From the NCBI GenBank assembly GCA_023384575.1, contig JAHDVP010000041.1:1-40398 (forward strand): a DNA stretch of 40,398 bases. Direction: 5' to 3'. This DNA is from Acidobacteriota bacterium. GTDB taxonomy: Bacteria; Acidobacteriota; Vicinamibacteria; Vicinamibacterales; JAFNAJ01. Below the pieces are notes generated by a model. The model saw nothing but the letters and a program-made list of their open reading frames with translations. It did not search any database and was not told where the DNA came from. Below, piece after piece: positions 32,193 through 40,398 of the stretch (the first letter of the stretch is position 1; each line of letters starts with the position of its first letter). A program made the translations under genes and the position numbers.

Positions 32193-34463
32193 ATGTCCTC
32201 ATTCGATCGGCAGGTCGCGGCGGCGCGCGAGTGGATCGCGAGCGCCAGGTTCGACGGCATCGTCCGCCTCTACTCGGCGCGAGACGTCGCGGAGCAGCAA
32301 GGCACGTTGCAGCCCGACTACACCATCGCGCGCAGCGCGGCCGAGGCGTTCTACGCGCGCCTGCGACAGCTCTTCGCCGAGCGCCGGCAGATCACGACGT
32401 TCGGGCCGTATTCGCCCGGCCAGGCGGTCGCGATGAAGCGAATGGGCATCGAGGGCATTTACCTCGGCGGCTGGGCGACGTCGGCCAAGGGCTCGCTCGA
32501 CGAGGATCCCGGCCCCGATCTGGCGAGCTACCCGTTGAGCCAGGTGCCGAACGAGGCCGCGGTGCTCGTTCGCGCCCTGCTGACCGCCGACAGGAACCAG
32601 CACTACGCGCGGGCGCGCATGACCGACGAGCAGCGAAGGGCGACGCCGGAAGTCGACTTCCGTCCGTTCATCATCGCCGACGCCGACACGGGCCACGGTG
32701 GTGACGCGCACGTGCGCAACCTGGTCCGCCGCTTCGTCGAGGTCGGCGTGCCCGGCTACCACATCGAGGATCAGAAGCCCGGGGCCAAGAAGTGCGGTCA
32801 CCAGGGCGGCAAGGTCCTCGTCGCCGAAGACGAGCAGATCAAGCGGCTCAACGCGGCCCGCCTGCAGCTCGACATCATGCGGGTCGCGGGCATCATCGTG
32901 GCGCGCACCGACGCCGAATCGGCGACCTTCCTCGAGAGCCGGAGCGACGAGCGCGACCAGCCCTTCCTGCTGGGCGCGACCAACACGGACCTGCCCACCT
33001 ACAAGGCGGGCTACCTGGCGATTCTGCGGCGCCTGCACGAGCTCGGACTCGATGAGGTGCGGGGCCACCTGCTCTTCGCGCTGTCCGAGGAAGAATACGG
33101 CGCGGCGTACGAGTGGCTCGGGCGCGTCGGGCTCGTGGCGGCGATCGAGGAAGCGGCCGGGGCCGCGCGACAGGGCGGAACGACGGTGGCCGTCGAGGCG
33201 GTGCTCGACAAGCTCGACACACGCTACATGGAGATCTGGCAGGAGGTGGCGGGCCTCAAGACCTTCGGCGAGGCGATTGCCGAAGTGATGGAGTTCCGGG
33301 CCAGCGAGGGCGAGCGTTTCGAACTGTCGCTCGACGAGTGGCGGGCGTTCGCGCGCACGGCGTCGCTCTTCGCGGCGCGCGAGAAGGCGCGTGCCATGGG
33401 TATCCAGGTGGTCTGGGACTGCGAGCTGCCGAAGACCCCGGACGGCTTCTACCAGATCCAGGGCGGCATCGACTACGCGATCGCGAAGTCGCTCGCAGCG
33501 GCGCCGTTTGCCGACCTGCTGTGGATGGAGACGAAGACGGCCGACCTGCACGACGCGAAGAGGTTCGCCGACGCCATCCACGCCGAATTCCCCGACAAGA
33601 TGCTCGCCTACAACCTGTCGCCGTCGTTCAACTGGGACACCACGGGCATGTCGGACGAGCAGATGCGCCGCTTCCCGGAGGAGCTCGGCAGGCTCGGCTT
33701 CGTGTTCAACTTCATCACCTACGGCGGTCACCAGATCGACGGGCTCGCCGCCGAGGAGTTCGCGACCGCCCTTCGCCAGGACGGCATGCTGGCGCTCGCG
33801 CGGCTGCAGCGGAAGTTCCGGCTGCTCGAATCGCCCTACCGCACGCCGCAGACGCTCGTCGGCGGTCCGCGGCTCGACGGCGCGCTCATGGCCGCGTCGG
33901 GTCGCACGGCCGCGACGAAGGCGATGGGCGCGGGCTCGACGCAGTTCCAGCATCTGATCCAGACCGAGGTGCCGCCGAAGCTGCTCGAGGACTGGCTGGG
34001 CCCGTGGCGCGAGCACTACGAGGTGACGGCGCGGCTCAGAGTCGAGCTGCGGCCCCACACGGCCGGGTCGGAGTTGCTCGAGCTGCGCGTGGTCGACGAC
34101 CACAAGGCCACGCTCGCCAACGTGATCTTCGCGCACATTCACGACCGGCGCGGGCGCAACCTCCTGTCGATTCGCGATCAGAACACCGTCGAGGCCCTCC
34201 GGAAGAAGCGGCTGATGACGCTCGTCCAGCTCTTCCTGATCCACCGGTACAAGGCCGTGTCGGTGCACTACGTGACGCCGACCGACGACAACCAGGCGCA
34301 GACGCAGAGCATGAAGCGGCTGGGGATCTTCACCGCCGTCAACACCGAGGTCGGCCAGATCATCGTGGCCGACGTCGACCGCGACCGGGTCGCGCAGTTG
34401 CTCGCGCCCGACCGCGACGCGCTGCTCGAGCTCATTCGGAAGCCGACGGCTCAGGTGCGCTGA
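32193..34463 (+). CDS. aceA: Isocitrate lyase, long ICL2-type
   Basis: The 756-residue isocitrate lyase splits isocitrate into glyoxylate and succinate in the glyoxylate shunt. The catalytic loop KKCGH is intact (Cys201 within [14 protein letters not shown]). Other conserved blocks are [12 protein letters not shown] for metal binding, [19 protein letters not shown] and [12 protein letters not shown]. Ordinary bacterial enzymes are about 430 residues; this length and the extra C-terminal region (about 600-756) match the ICL2 class known from Mycobacterium tuberculosis. There a C-terminal domain responds to acetyl- or propionyl-CoA. AGGAG lies 8 nt before the ATG at 32193. No malate synthase gene is adjacent. 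Confidence 0.95.
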   Translation: MSSFDRQVAAAREWIASARFDGIVRLYSARDVAEQQGTLQPDYTIARSAAEAFYARLRQLFAERRQITTFGPYSPGQAVAMKRMGIEGIYLGGWATSAKGSLDEDPGPDLASYPLSQVPNEAAVLVRALLTADRNQHYARARMTDEQRRATPEVDFRPFIIADADTGHGGDAHVRNLVRRFVEVGVPGYHIEDQKPGAKKCGHQGGKVLVAEDEQIKRLNAARLQLDIMRVAGIIVARTDAESATFLESRSDERDQPFLLGATNTDLPTYKAGYLAILRRLHELGLDEVRGHLLFALSEEEYGAAYEWLGRVGLVAAIEEAAGAARQGGTTVAVEAVLDKLDTRYMEIWQEVAGLKTFGEAIAEVMEFRASEGERFELSLDEWRAFARTASLFAAREKARAMGIQVVWDCELPKTPDGFYQIQGGIDYAIAKSLAAAPFADLLWMETKTADLHDAKRFADAIHAEFPDKMLAYNLSPSFNWDTTGMSDEQMRRFPEELGRLGFVFNFITYGGHQIDGLAAEEFATALRQDGMLALARLQRKFRLLESPYRTPQTLVGGPRLDGALMAASGRTAATKAMGAGSTQFQHLIQTEVPPKLLEDWLGPWREHYEVTARLRVELRPHTAGSELLELRVVDDHKATLANVIFAHIHDRRGRNLLSIRDQNTVEALRKKRLMTLVQLFLIHRYKAVSVHYVTPTDDNQAQTQSMKRLGIFTAVNTEVGQIIVADVDRDRVAQLLAPDRDALLELIRKPTAQVR

Positions 34464-34481
34464 CGCGCCGGGGGCTTTCCT

Positions 34482-34570
34482 TCCGTAGCGCCGGGGCTTT
34501 CCAGGCCTGAGCCAGGTCGAAGGCAGCCCCGGCGGCGGCCGGCAGGGGCTGAAGCCCCTGGCGCTACGGA
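34482..34570. repeat. REP-like inverted repeat between convergent genes
   Basis: The arms TCCGTAGCGCC (34482-34492) and GGCGCTACGGA (34560-34570) pair perfectly. The pairing continues as GGGGCTT (34493-34499) with AAGCCCC (34552-34558) after one bulged base, making 18 bp. The interior contains further GC-rich short palindromes. The element fills the 165-nt gap between the isocitrate lyase stop and the end of the S9 peptidase gene. GTAGCGCC-GGGGCTT palindromes are a recurring type of intergenic repeat in Acidobacteria-like genomes, as far as I recall. It could act as a bidirectional terminator. Confidence 0.6.
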
Positions 34571-34628
34571 CGACGGTGCCCCTCGCGCGACGGACGGCTG
34601 ACGCGTCGGGACGCGGAGGACGAGGCGG

Positions 34629-36764
34629 TCACCGCGGCGCGAGGTGCTGCTCGAAGAAGCGCTCCATCTTGCCGAAGGCGTCGGTCCAGCTCGTGCGCCG
34701 GCCGAAGAAGTGCACCTCGCCGGGGTAGATCTCGAACTCGAACGTCTTCCCCTTCGCGAGCAGATCGCTCACGAGCTTGATCGACTGCAGCGGCGTGACG
34801 TTGGTGTCGTTGGTGCCCTGCAGGGTCATCACCGGCGATTGCAGATCGTCGATGAAGTTGATGGCCGACGCGTTGAAGTAAGCCTTGGGATTGTCCTCGG
34901 GCGAGCCCATGCGCGCGTACATCCACGCGTTGCGCACGTCCCATGGGCCGAGTTCGAGGTTGAAGTCGTAAACGCCCGCGATGTTGATGCCGGCGCGGAA
35001 GACCCGGGGATACTTCGAGAGCAGATTGAGCACCATGTGCCCGCCGTAGCTCATGCCGTACACCCCGAGCCGATCGGCGTCGACGTACCCGAGACCCTTC
35101 AGATACTCCACACCCTCGATGACGTCGGCGGCATCACCGACGCCAACGTCGAGATGATTCGCGGTCCGGAAGTCGCGCCCGTACCCGTAGCTGCCGCGGA
35201 AGTCGACGTTGAGCACGACGTAGCCGAGGTCGGCGAGCCGCTGGTGCCAGCCGTACCAGAGCACGTTGTCCTTCTGCGGTCCGGGCCCGGCGTACACCTC
35301 CTGGTAGATCGCGGCCTGGTGCACGTGGACGATCGCCGGATAGCGCCGACCCGGCTCGCGCGACCGCGGCACGAAGAGCTGGGCCTTGATCGGCAGGCCG
35401 CCCTGGCCGGCGAACGTCACGATGTCCGGGGCCTGCCACCCGTACGCGGAGAGGGTGGGCGTCATCGAGTCGGTCAGCTGGCGCGCGGCGGCGCCAGCCG
35501 ACGCCTCGACCACCCACAGGTCGGGCAGGCTCGAGGCGTCGCTTCGCACGAAGGCCAGCTCGTCGCGGGTCGGCGACACGACCATCGTCGCGTGCACGGC
35601 CCTGCCCGACGTCAGCCGAGTGCGTTCACCGCCGCCGACCGGCACCGAATACAGGTGGCGCTCGTCCGTCCCGGCCTCGGTCGAAGAGAAGTACACCCGC
35701 TGGCCGTCGTGACTCCACCCCGCGAAGCTCACCTCGAAGGCGCCGCTCGTCAACTGCCGCAGGTCGCTGCCGTCGGGAACGACCCGGTAGAGGTGGTTCC
35801 ACCCGTCGGCATCGCTCGTCAGGATGAGCGAGCGGCCGTCGGGCGCGAAGGCGGCCATCTGATCGTTCGACGCCAGGTACTTCTCGTCGCGCTGGCGGTA
35901 GAAGACGTCGCAGCCGGACGCCGCGACGCGGCACGAGAAGAGCGTCCGCTCCTTCACGTCGATCGAGATTCGCTCGACGATCAGGCGTGAGCCGTCGGGC
36001 GACCAGCCGATGACGCGTTCGTTGTCGGGGCTCGCTTCGACCAGTCGACGGCTCCCGCCATCGGCGGCCACCAGGAGCACGTCGCGCTGAAACGGGCGTG
36101 GCCGCCTGAAGGTGATGAGCGGCCCCGAGTACGCCGGCGTCGCGGTGAGCCAGGTGGCGGGGTCGGCCACGCTGGTGGCGAGCCAGCGGCCGTCGGGCGA
36201 CCACGCGGGGCCGGCCGCGCGGCCGTCGGTGGTGAGCTGTCGCACCGCCTTCGTCGCAACCGTCGTGACGAAGACGTTGCCGCGCCGTACGAAGGCGACA
36301 CGGTCGCCGTCGGGTGAGAACACCCCGCCGCTGGCCCCTTCGTCCGACTCGGTGAGCCGCGTGAGCGTGCCCTCGGGCACCGAGACGAGCTGCAGCGCCC
36401 CGTCGAGGCTGAACAGGATGTGACGGCTGTCGGGCGACCACTCGCCGAAGGAGCCCGAGGAGTTCCACGTCGGGCCGCCGAGGAACCCGTCGACCTCGGT
36501 CAACTGGATCGGCGGTCCGCCAGCCGCCGCAGCCACGTAGAGCTGCTGCTGCACCCAGTCGGTCCAGAGGAAGCTGACGTAGCGTCCGTCTGGCGACCAG
36601 GCGGGCCGCGACGGCCAGCGCCCCTCGAGGTAGTGCGCCATGCTGAGCGGCGAGGCGGCCGCGGCGCCGCCGGGAGGGGCGTCGCCGCGGCACCCGCCGA
36701 CCAGCGTCAGCGCGGCGAGCGCACCGATGGCGACGCCGAGGCGACCTGCTCTCGTCTGGTGCAT
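34629..36764 (-). CDS. S9 family peptidase lipoprotein (DPP IV-like)
   Basis: The 711-residue exported lipoprotein has a lipobox LVGGC with Cys25. Residues 40-440 form a seven- or eight-bladed propeller with repeated WSPDGRxL motifs, and the C-terminal alpha/beta-hydrolase domain carries the triad. The visible triad is Ser572 (GMSYGGH), Asp653 (GTNDTNV) and His685 (PGEVHFF). It would cleave dipeptides or short oligopeptides at the cell surface or in the periplasm. GGAGGAGAGG lies directly before the ATG. The gene starts 89 nt downstream of the TonB-dependent receptor on the same strand, which suggests a peptide capture and degradation pair. Confidence 0.94.
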   Translation of the reverse strand: MHQTRAGRLGVAIGALAALTLVGGCRGDAPPGGAAAASPLSMAHYLEGRWPSRPAWSPDGRYVSFLWTDWVQQQLYVAAAAGGPPIQLTEVDGFLGGPTWNSSGSFGEWSPDSRHILFSLDGALQLVSVPEGTLTRLTESDEGASGGVFSPDGDRVAFVRRGNVFVTTVATKAVRQLTTDGRAAGPAWSPDGRWLATSVADPATWLTATPAYSGPLITFRRPRPFQRDVLLVAADGGSRRLVEASPDNERVIGWSPDGSRLIVERISIDVKERTLFSCRVAASGCDVFYRQRDEKYLASNDQMAAFAPDGRSLILTSDADGWNHLYRVVPDGSDLRQLTSGAFEVSFAGWSHDGQRVYFSSTEAGTDERHLYSVPVGGGERTRLTSGRAVHATMVVSPTRDELAFVRSDASSLPDLWVVEASAGAAARQLTDSMTPTLSAYGWQAPDIVTFAGQGGLPIKAQLFVPRSREPGRRYPAIVHVHQAAIYQEVYAGPGPQKDNVLWYGWHQRLADLGYVVLNVDFRGSYGYGRDFRTANHLDVGVGDAADVIEGVEYLKGLGYVDADRLGVYGMSYGGHMVLNLLSKYPRVFRAGINIAGVYDFNLELGPWDVRNAWMYARMGSPEDNPKAYFNASAINFIDDLQSPVMTLQGTNDTNVTPLQSIKLVSDLLAKGKTFEFEIYPGEVHFFGRRTSWTDAFGKMERFFEQHLAPR

Positions 36765-36802
36765 CCTCTCCTCCGGCCGACGCCCGGGCCGTCGGCAGTC
36801 GA

Positions 36803-36845
36803 CCGGAGGCGGACCTCCGGGTGCGGCCGGCCGTCACCCGGCCGG
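36803..36845 (-). other. Paired hairpins between receptor and peptidase genes
   Basis: CCGGAGG (36803-36809) pairs with CCTCCGG (36814-36820) around a 4-nt loop. A second GC-rich palindrome of GGCCGG and CCGGCC words occupies about 36824-36845, next to the receptor stop codon. There is no T tract. In the minus-strand transcript they lie between the receptor and the S9 peptidase and could lower expression of the second gene or protect the receptor mRNA. Confidence 0.4.
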
Positions 36846-36853
36846 CGGGCACG

Positions 36854-39661
36854 TCAGAAGTCGATCCTGGCGCCGAGGCGGAACACGCGCGGCGTGACGA
36901 TGCGCAGCGGCACGTTGAGGTCGCCGCCGGTCACGACGCCCGTGGCCAGAATCGTGTTGGCGTTGGTCACGTTGAAGGCATCGACCATGGCCTCGATCCG
37001 CGCGCCGCCCAGGCGGAACTGCTTCGCGAACCGCAGGTCGAGGATCTTCACGTCGTCCTGACGGAAGCTGCCCGGCCGCTCGACGCGGACGCGGTAGATC
37101 GAGTTGGTCGTCACGTCGCGCACCTGGACGCGGCGCGCCATCTCCGGGTTCTCCTGGTTGTTCGAGTTCATGCCGGTCGAGTACCGGTAGAACGCGCTCG
37201 CGCTCGAGCTCCACGGCAGGGCGAACGTCGTCACCAGCTTGCCCATGAAGCGGGTGTCGAGCCCGGCATTGCCGTAGGCGAAGATCTCCTGCTCGTTACG
37301 GTCGAAGTAGGTGCCGACACGGCCCGAGTTGTCCTGGACCGTCGCCGAGGCCATGAAGAGCCAGCGGCCGTCGAACCGGCGGTTGAACACGAAGTCGACA
37401 CCGTGGTACTTCCGGTAGTTGTCGTCGAACTGCGTGAGCGTCTCCTGGTTGACGACCGAGCGGAATTCCGACGCGAGCGACCAGTAGTTGACGGTGTTGC
37501 CGGTGAGCGGGTCGGTCGCCGTGCTCGGCACCGAGTAGGCCGACAACGGCAGCGCGAGGTCGGTCGCGGCGATGATCTTGGCGTTGTTCCGGTAGGTGTA
37601 GCGGGCCGACACCGACGAGTGCTGCGTGAGGCCCACTTCAAACGCCGCCGTCGCCTCGTCGGTGTAGGGCGACACCATGTCGGGGTCGATCGTACGGGCC
37701 CGCGGCAGGTTGAGCGAGCGCCGCGTGCCGAACTCCTGCGGGTAGTCGGGCACGTTGTTGCCGTTGAGGTCGACCCAGTCGAACGTCGCCGTGGCGAGCG
37801 CGTTCTGGTTCGAGAAGGCGTTGAGGTCGGAGCTGCGCACCTGGAAGAAGTAGCGGCCGTACGTGCCCTTGACGACGAGGCGGCTGTCGCCGCGAATGTC
37901 GTACGCAAAGCCGAGGCGCGGCGACCACGTGGTCCACTCCATCACGCCCTTCTGCTCGGGGAAGGTCGCCGTCCCACCGAAGACGTCGGGAAACGCCGCC
38001 GGCTGGTTCGACTGCTCGGGCACGTCGCCGCGCCACCACTCGGTGCGCAGCCCGAGATTGACGGTCAGGTGCCGGCCGAGGCGCACCGAGTCCTGCACGT
38101 AGCCCGCCAGCCCGTAGTTGCGCGCCACCTGCTCCACGGGCGTGTTGAACACGGTGACGCGGAACGGCACGCCGTTCTGGTACCGGCGCTCCATGTGGCC
38201 CGAGCGATAGTTGCCCTGGAACAGCTTCCCGCGCCGGTGCTCGACGCCTACCTTGATGTCGTGCGCGCCGCCGAGCCAGCGGTCGTTGAAGTACGTCAGG
38301 TTCGAGTTGAGCACGAGGATGTCGCCCTGCTGGCGGAACTGCTGGGCCGCGGCGTCGAACCGCACGAGCGTCACCTCGTCGAACGCCGTGCTGACGCCGT
38401 CCCGATGCGTCTCGTGGTAGTTCAGGGCAAACGGCGGGCTGCCCCGCCCCACGCCCGCCTGCAGGAGCATCGTCGAGCTCAGAATCCGATCGTACTTCGC
38501 CTGCCAGACGTCGTAGTGGAAGTCCTCGCTGAAGGCGGCGTCGAGGGTGACGAACTGGCTGACGCCGCGGTTGGGCCGGTTGATGGCCCCGCGGTCGTAC
38601 ATCACCATCAGCTTGTTCATCGGCCCGAACTGCGTCGTCACCTTGGCCGTCACGTTCGGCAGCGTCACGCCGTCGACGCACCCGCTCCCGTCCTGCAGGG
38701 TGCAGTTGAGCACTTTCGGCGACACGGCGTAGCGGCGGGCGGCGCCGAAGAACCAGACGCGGTCGCGCACGATGGGTCCGCCGAGCGTGCCCGACAGGTC
38801 GTAGAGATAGTCGAGCGGCGCGCCGTCGCCGCGGACGCCGCGGGCCCGCAGGCCGTCGTCGATGTTGGTGGCCTGCAGGGCGTTGTTCTCGTAGTAGCTC
38901 GCAAACGACCCAGAGAGATCGTTCCCGCCGCTCTTGGTCACCGTGTTCATGACGATGCCGCCGCGCGAGTGCTCGGCCGTGATGCCCGAGGTCGAGAACT
39001 GCATCTCCTCGAACGAGTCGGTGTTGAAGTACCCGAGGCCGATGCCCGAGTGCATGTCGCTCATGTCGAGCCCGTTGAGGTTGTACTGGTTCGCCCCGCG
39101 CAGCGAGCCGTGCGCCGAGAAGAACGACAGGAACGGGCTCTCGATGCCGCCCACGTTCTCCTTGGCCATGACGAGCCCCGGCACCTGCTGCAGCGTCGAC
39201 CAGAGGTCGCGCGACGAAGGCACCTGCTCGAGCAGTTCCGTCGTCCAGTTGACCTCGCTCGAGGTCGTCTTGGTGTCGACGATGGGCGACTCGCCCGTGA
39301 CGAGCACCGTCTCCTCGACCGACGACACCAGCATCTCGCGGTCGATCGTGAGCGCGAAGCCGACGCTGACGCGCACGCCCTGGATGACGACCGTGCGGAA
39401 TCCCAGCAGCTCCATCTTGATCTCGTAGACGCCTGGCGGCATCGACGGGAAGCGATAGAGGCCCTCTTCCGACGTCACCGCCGTGAGGCTGCCACCCATG
39501 ACGGCCGGGCTCGACACCGTGACGACCACCCCCGGCAGCGCTCCGCCGGTCTCGTCGGTGATCCGACCGCGAAGCGACCCGGTGTCGACGCCCTGGGCGA
39601 AGGCCCCGAGCGACAGCGAGAGAGACACGAGCACCAAGACGGACAACCGGAGCAAGCGCAT
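36854..39661 (-). CDS. TonB-dependent receptor with carboxypeptidase-regulatory-like domain (Oar-like)
   Basis: This 935-residue outer-membrane protein has a signal peptide (1-22, ending GAFAQ) and a CarboxypepD_reg-like domain (about 25-112: GSLRGRITDETGGALPGV, YRFPSMPPGVYEI). A plug domain follows (about 115-250: NLNGLDMSDMHSG, SRGGIVMNTVTKSGGN) and then a long beta-barrel ending in Phe935 (RLGARIDF), the usual outer-membrane signal. Oar-like receptors of this size are abundant in Acidobacteria. The ligand is unknown; a peptide or oligosaccharide is a guess supported only by the downstream S9 peptidase. AGGAGG lies 6 nt before the ATG. A good promoter with a dyad over the -35 box lies upstream, implying regulated transcription. 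Confidence 0.94.
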   Translation of the reverse strand: MRLLRLSVLVLVSLSLSLGAFAQGVDTGSLRGRITDETGGALPGVVVTVSSPAVMGGSLTAVTSEEGLYRFPSMPPGVYEIKMELLGFRTVVIQGVRVSVGFALTIDREMLVSSVEETVLVTGESPIVDTKTTSSEVNWTTELLEQVPSSRDLWSTLQQVPGLVMAKENVGGIESPFLSFFSAHGSLRGANQYNLNGLDMSDMHSGIGLGYFNTDSFEEMQFSTSGITAEHSRGGIVMNTVTKSGGNDLSGSFASYYENNALQATNIDDGLRARGVRGDGAPLDYLYDLSGTLGGPIVRDRVWFFGAARRYAVSPKVLNCTLQDGSGCVDGVTLPNVTAKVTTQFGPMNKLMVMYDRGAINRPNRGVSQFVTLDAAFSEDFHYDVWQAKYDRILSSTMLLQAGVGRGSPPFALNYHETHRDGVSTAFDEVTLVRFDAAAQQFRQQGDILVLNSNLTYFNDRWLGGAHDIKVGVEHRRGKLFQGNYRSGHMERRYQNGVPFRVTVFNTPVEQVARNYGLAGYVQDSVRLGRHLTVNLGLRTEWWRGDVPEQSNQPAAFPDVFGGTATFPEQKGVMEWTTWSPRLGFAYDIRGDSRLVVKGTYGRYFFQVRSSDLNAFSNQNALATATFDWVDLNGNNVPDYPQEFGTRRSLNLPRARTIDPDMVSPYTDEATAAFEVGLTQHSSVSARYTYRNNAKIIAATDLALPLSAYSVPSTATDPLTGNTVNYWSLASEFRSVVNQETLTQFDDNYRKYHGVDFVFNRRFDGRWLFMASATVQDNSGRVGTYFDRNEQEIFAYGNAGLDTRFMGKLVTTFALPWSSSASAFYRYSTGMNSNNQENPEMARRVQVRDVTTNSIYRVRVERPGSFRQDDVKILDLRFAKQFRLGGARIEAMVDAFNVTNANTILATGVVTGGDLNVPLRIVTPRVFRLGARIDF

Positions 39662-39718
39662 TGAGGCCTCCTGTCCTACCGAACGACGGATCGCCTGACG
39701 GGCGGTGGGTGTGCCGAG

Positions 39719-39757
39719 TTTTTACTCTCTAGTTGAATCTTTGTCAACAAGGATTCA
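39719..39757 (-). promoter_or_regulatory. Promoter with overlapping dyad operator for the TonB-dependent receptor
   Basis: On the minus strand, TTGACA (39747-39742) and TAAAAA (39724-39719) are spaced by exactly 17 nt, giving a start near 39712 and a leader of about 50 nt. The -35 box lies inside a 24-nt dyad (39734-39757) with half sites TGAATCTTTGTC and TGAATCCTTGTT on opposite strands, matching at 10 of 12 positions. A regulator bound here would block the -35 region. It is the most AT-rich region of the window. The promoter is well supported by sequence; the operator is inferred. Confidence 0.7.
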
Positions 39758-40082
39758 CACGGCACCCGCCTACTTCGTGTTTACGTCACGATGACGACCA
39801 ATTGTTTGGATTCGAAACAACTTTTCGTCTAACTCGTCAGTAAAAGTGAGGCCCTGACACGAGATGCCGCTTGCGCCGACCGGCCAACGCGATGAAGTAG
39901 CCACCAGCGCCAGCCGGGTCGTCACCTGGGGGCTGACAGCTCGAGGGCAGCGTTGGCCAGGGTGGCCTGCACGGCCCCCGGCCTCAGCGGGTCGGAACGC
40001 TCGTGCGGGGAGCGACGGGGGCCGAGGAGAGCGGTGGGTCGGGCCTTCTCCACGAAGACATGAAGGGGGGCTGGGCCTCGGG
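39758..40082. other. Intergenic region with small dyads and a GCCAG-type repeat
   Basis: No gene is visible. Small inverted repeats CGTCA-CGA-TGACG (39784-39796) and TTGTTT...AAACAA (39802-39820) continue the AT-rich stretch behind the receptor promoter and may be further operator sites. A GCCACCAGCGCCAGCC array (about 39900-39915) ends in GCCGGGTCGTCACCTGGG, a looser relative of the tails at 1265 and 20132. At 40078-40097 a TCGGGCT/AGCCCGA hairpin overlaps the last codons of the next gene. Confidence 0.4.
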
Positions 40083-40398
40083 CTACAACGAGCCCGACAG
40101 AAACGGCACCTCGATGGCCTTGACCCCTTGCCACACCGACAGGTTGCCCAGCACGACCAGCGGCCAGCACCAGCGGCTCTGCACCACCAGCACGTTGAAG
40201 GCAAACGACAGGGGGAGCAGCACGCGCATCGAGGCCCCCGGGTAGCCCTCCCAGACGGGCAGGCTCAGCGTGGCGAGCAGGACGCAGTAGGCCGCGCCGA
40301 GGCGCCACCACGGGCTCCCCCACTGCCATCGCGTCACGACGAAGACCGCCTGCGTGGTGAGGGCGACGAGCGACGCGAGGTTGTAGCGCGCGAGCGAG
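40083..40398 (-). CDS. C-terminal part of a polytopic membrane protein, 5' end outside window
   Basis: The frame is open from the right edge to a TAG at 40083, giving 104 residues. The sequence reads SLARYNLASLVALTTQAVFV at the edge, then a short basic loop (TRWQWGSPWWR) and a second hydrophobic segment (LGAAYCVLLATLSLPVW). A third follows (VLLPLSFAFNVLVV) and then VVLGNLSVWQGVKAIEVPFL. Three membrane segments with a GYPGASMRVLLPL loop recall the C-termini of polytopic glycosyltransferase-like membrane proteins, but I cannot assign a family. A GTG at 40337 would give 84 residues, yet coding continues upstream without a stop, so a longer protein truncated by the window is more likely. Confidence 0.6.
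   Translation of the reverse strand, partial: SLARYNLASLVALTTQAVFVVTRWQWGSPWWRLGAAYCVLLATLSLPVWEGYPGASMRVLLPLSFAFNVLVVQSRWCWPLVVLGNLSVWQGVKAIEVPFLSGSL

Noticed and set aside
32199-34268. Long minus-strand open frame opposite isocitrate lyase
   Set aside because: Shadow of a clearly recognised enzyme; no start signal, no domain, biased residue content.
1-40398. tRNA or rRNA genes
   Set aside because: Looked in all gaps for cloverleaf-like segments with the GTTCNA arm or rRNA cores; none was convincing by eye.

Overview
The window is a high-GC chromosomal segment that I infer comes from an acidobacterium, most likely near the Vicinamibacteria. The inference rests on gene content: an ABC-transporter 'orphan' permease of the ADOP type, a large Oar-like TonB-dependent receptor with a carboxypeptidase-regulatory-like N-terminus, secreted propeller-amidohydrolase and S9-peptidase proteins, and a four-helix-bundle (S23-type) protein. 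No rRNA, tRNA, CRISPR array or phage module is visible, and there is no 16S to confirm the placement.

Layout. (1) 1-1102: the 5' part of an unrecognised conserved-looking protein (minus strand) diverges from a four-helix-bundle protein (plus). (2) 1317-13814: a complete minus-strand Tad/Flp (type IVc) pilus locus. Its order is secretin CpaC, Flp pilin, prepilin peptidase TadV, TadE, CpaB, TadG, CpaE, ATPase CpaF, TadB, TadC, TPR lipoprotein TadD and a second CpaE/TadZ-like protein whose P-loop has lost its lysines. Many joints overlap by 4-8 nt, and a long hairpin separates pilin from peptidase. (3) 14003-19841: an NHL-propeller/M23-peptidase fusion, a CaCA-type Ca2+/Na+ exchanger and an ADOP permease; the last is bracketed by two copies of a 17-nt palindromic repeat. 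(4) 20191-27377: a gamma-glutamyltransferase homologue with Ser at the nucleophile position, a 1115-residue propeller-amidohydrolase, and a convergent secreted PQQ sugar dehydrogenase with a C-terminal cytochrome c. (5) 27706-31169: an old-yellow-enzyme/FeS/FAD reductase and an M24 aminopeptidase. (6) 31355-34463: a thioredoxin-fold protein and a long ICL2-type isocitrate lyase. (7) 34629-40398: an S9 peptidase lipoprotein downstream of a TonB-dependent receptor, then the C-terminal end of a membrane protein.

The genes outside the pilus locus suggest a heterotroph that degrades and imports peptides and oligomers (TonB receptor, S9, M24 and gamma-glutamyl enzymes), oxidises sugars in the periplasm and uses the glyoxylate shunt. 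The Tad pilus would give surface attachment.

The most unusual non-coding observation is a pair of roughly 210-nt elements at 20274-20486 and 27450-27657. Both are closed by a long helix sharing the octamer TGTGTTGA/TCAACACA. Their outer stems differ in sequence but stay paired, and both sit 58-73 nt before the start codon of a gene for an exported protein. They could be a new structured leader RNA or a palindromic mobile repeat. The intergenic regions also hold several families of short degenerate repeats.
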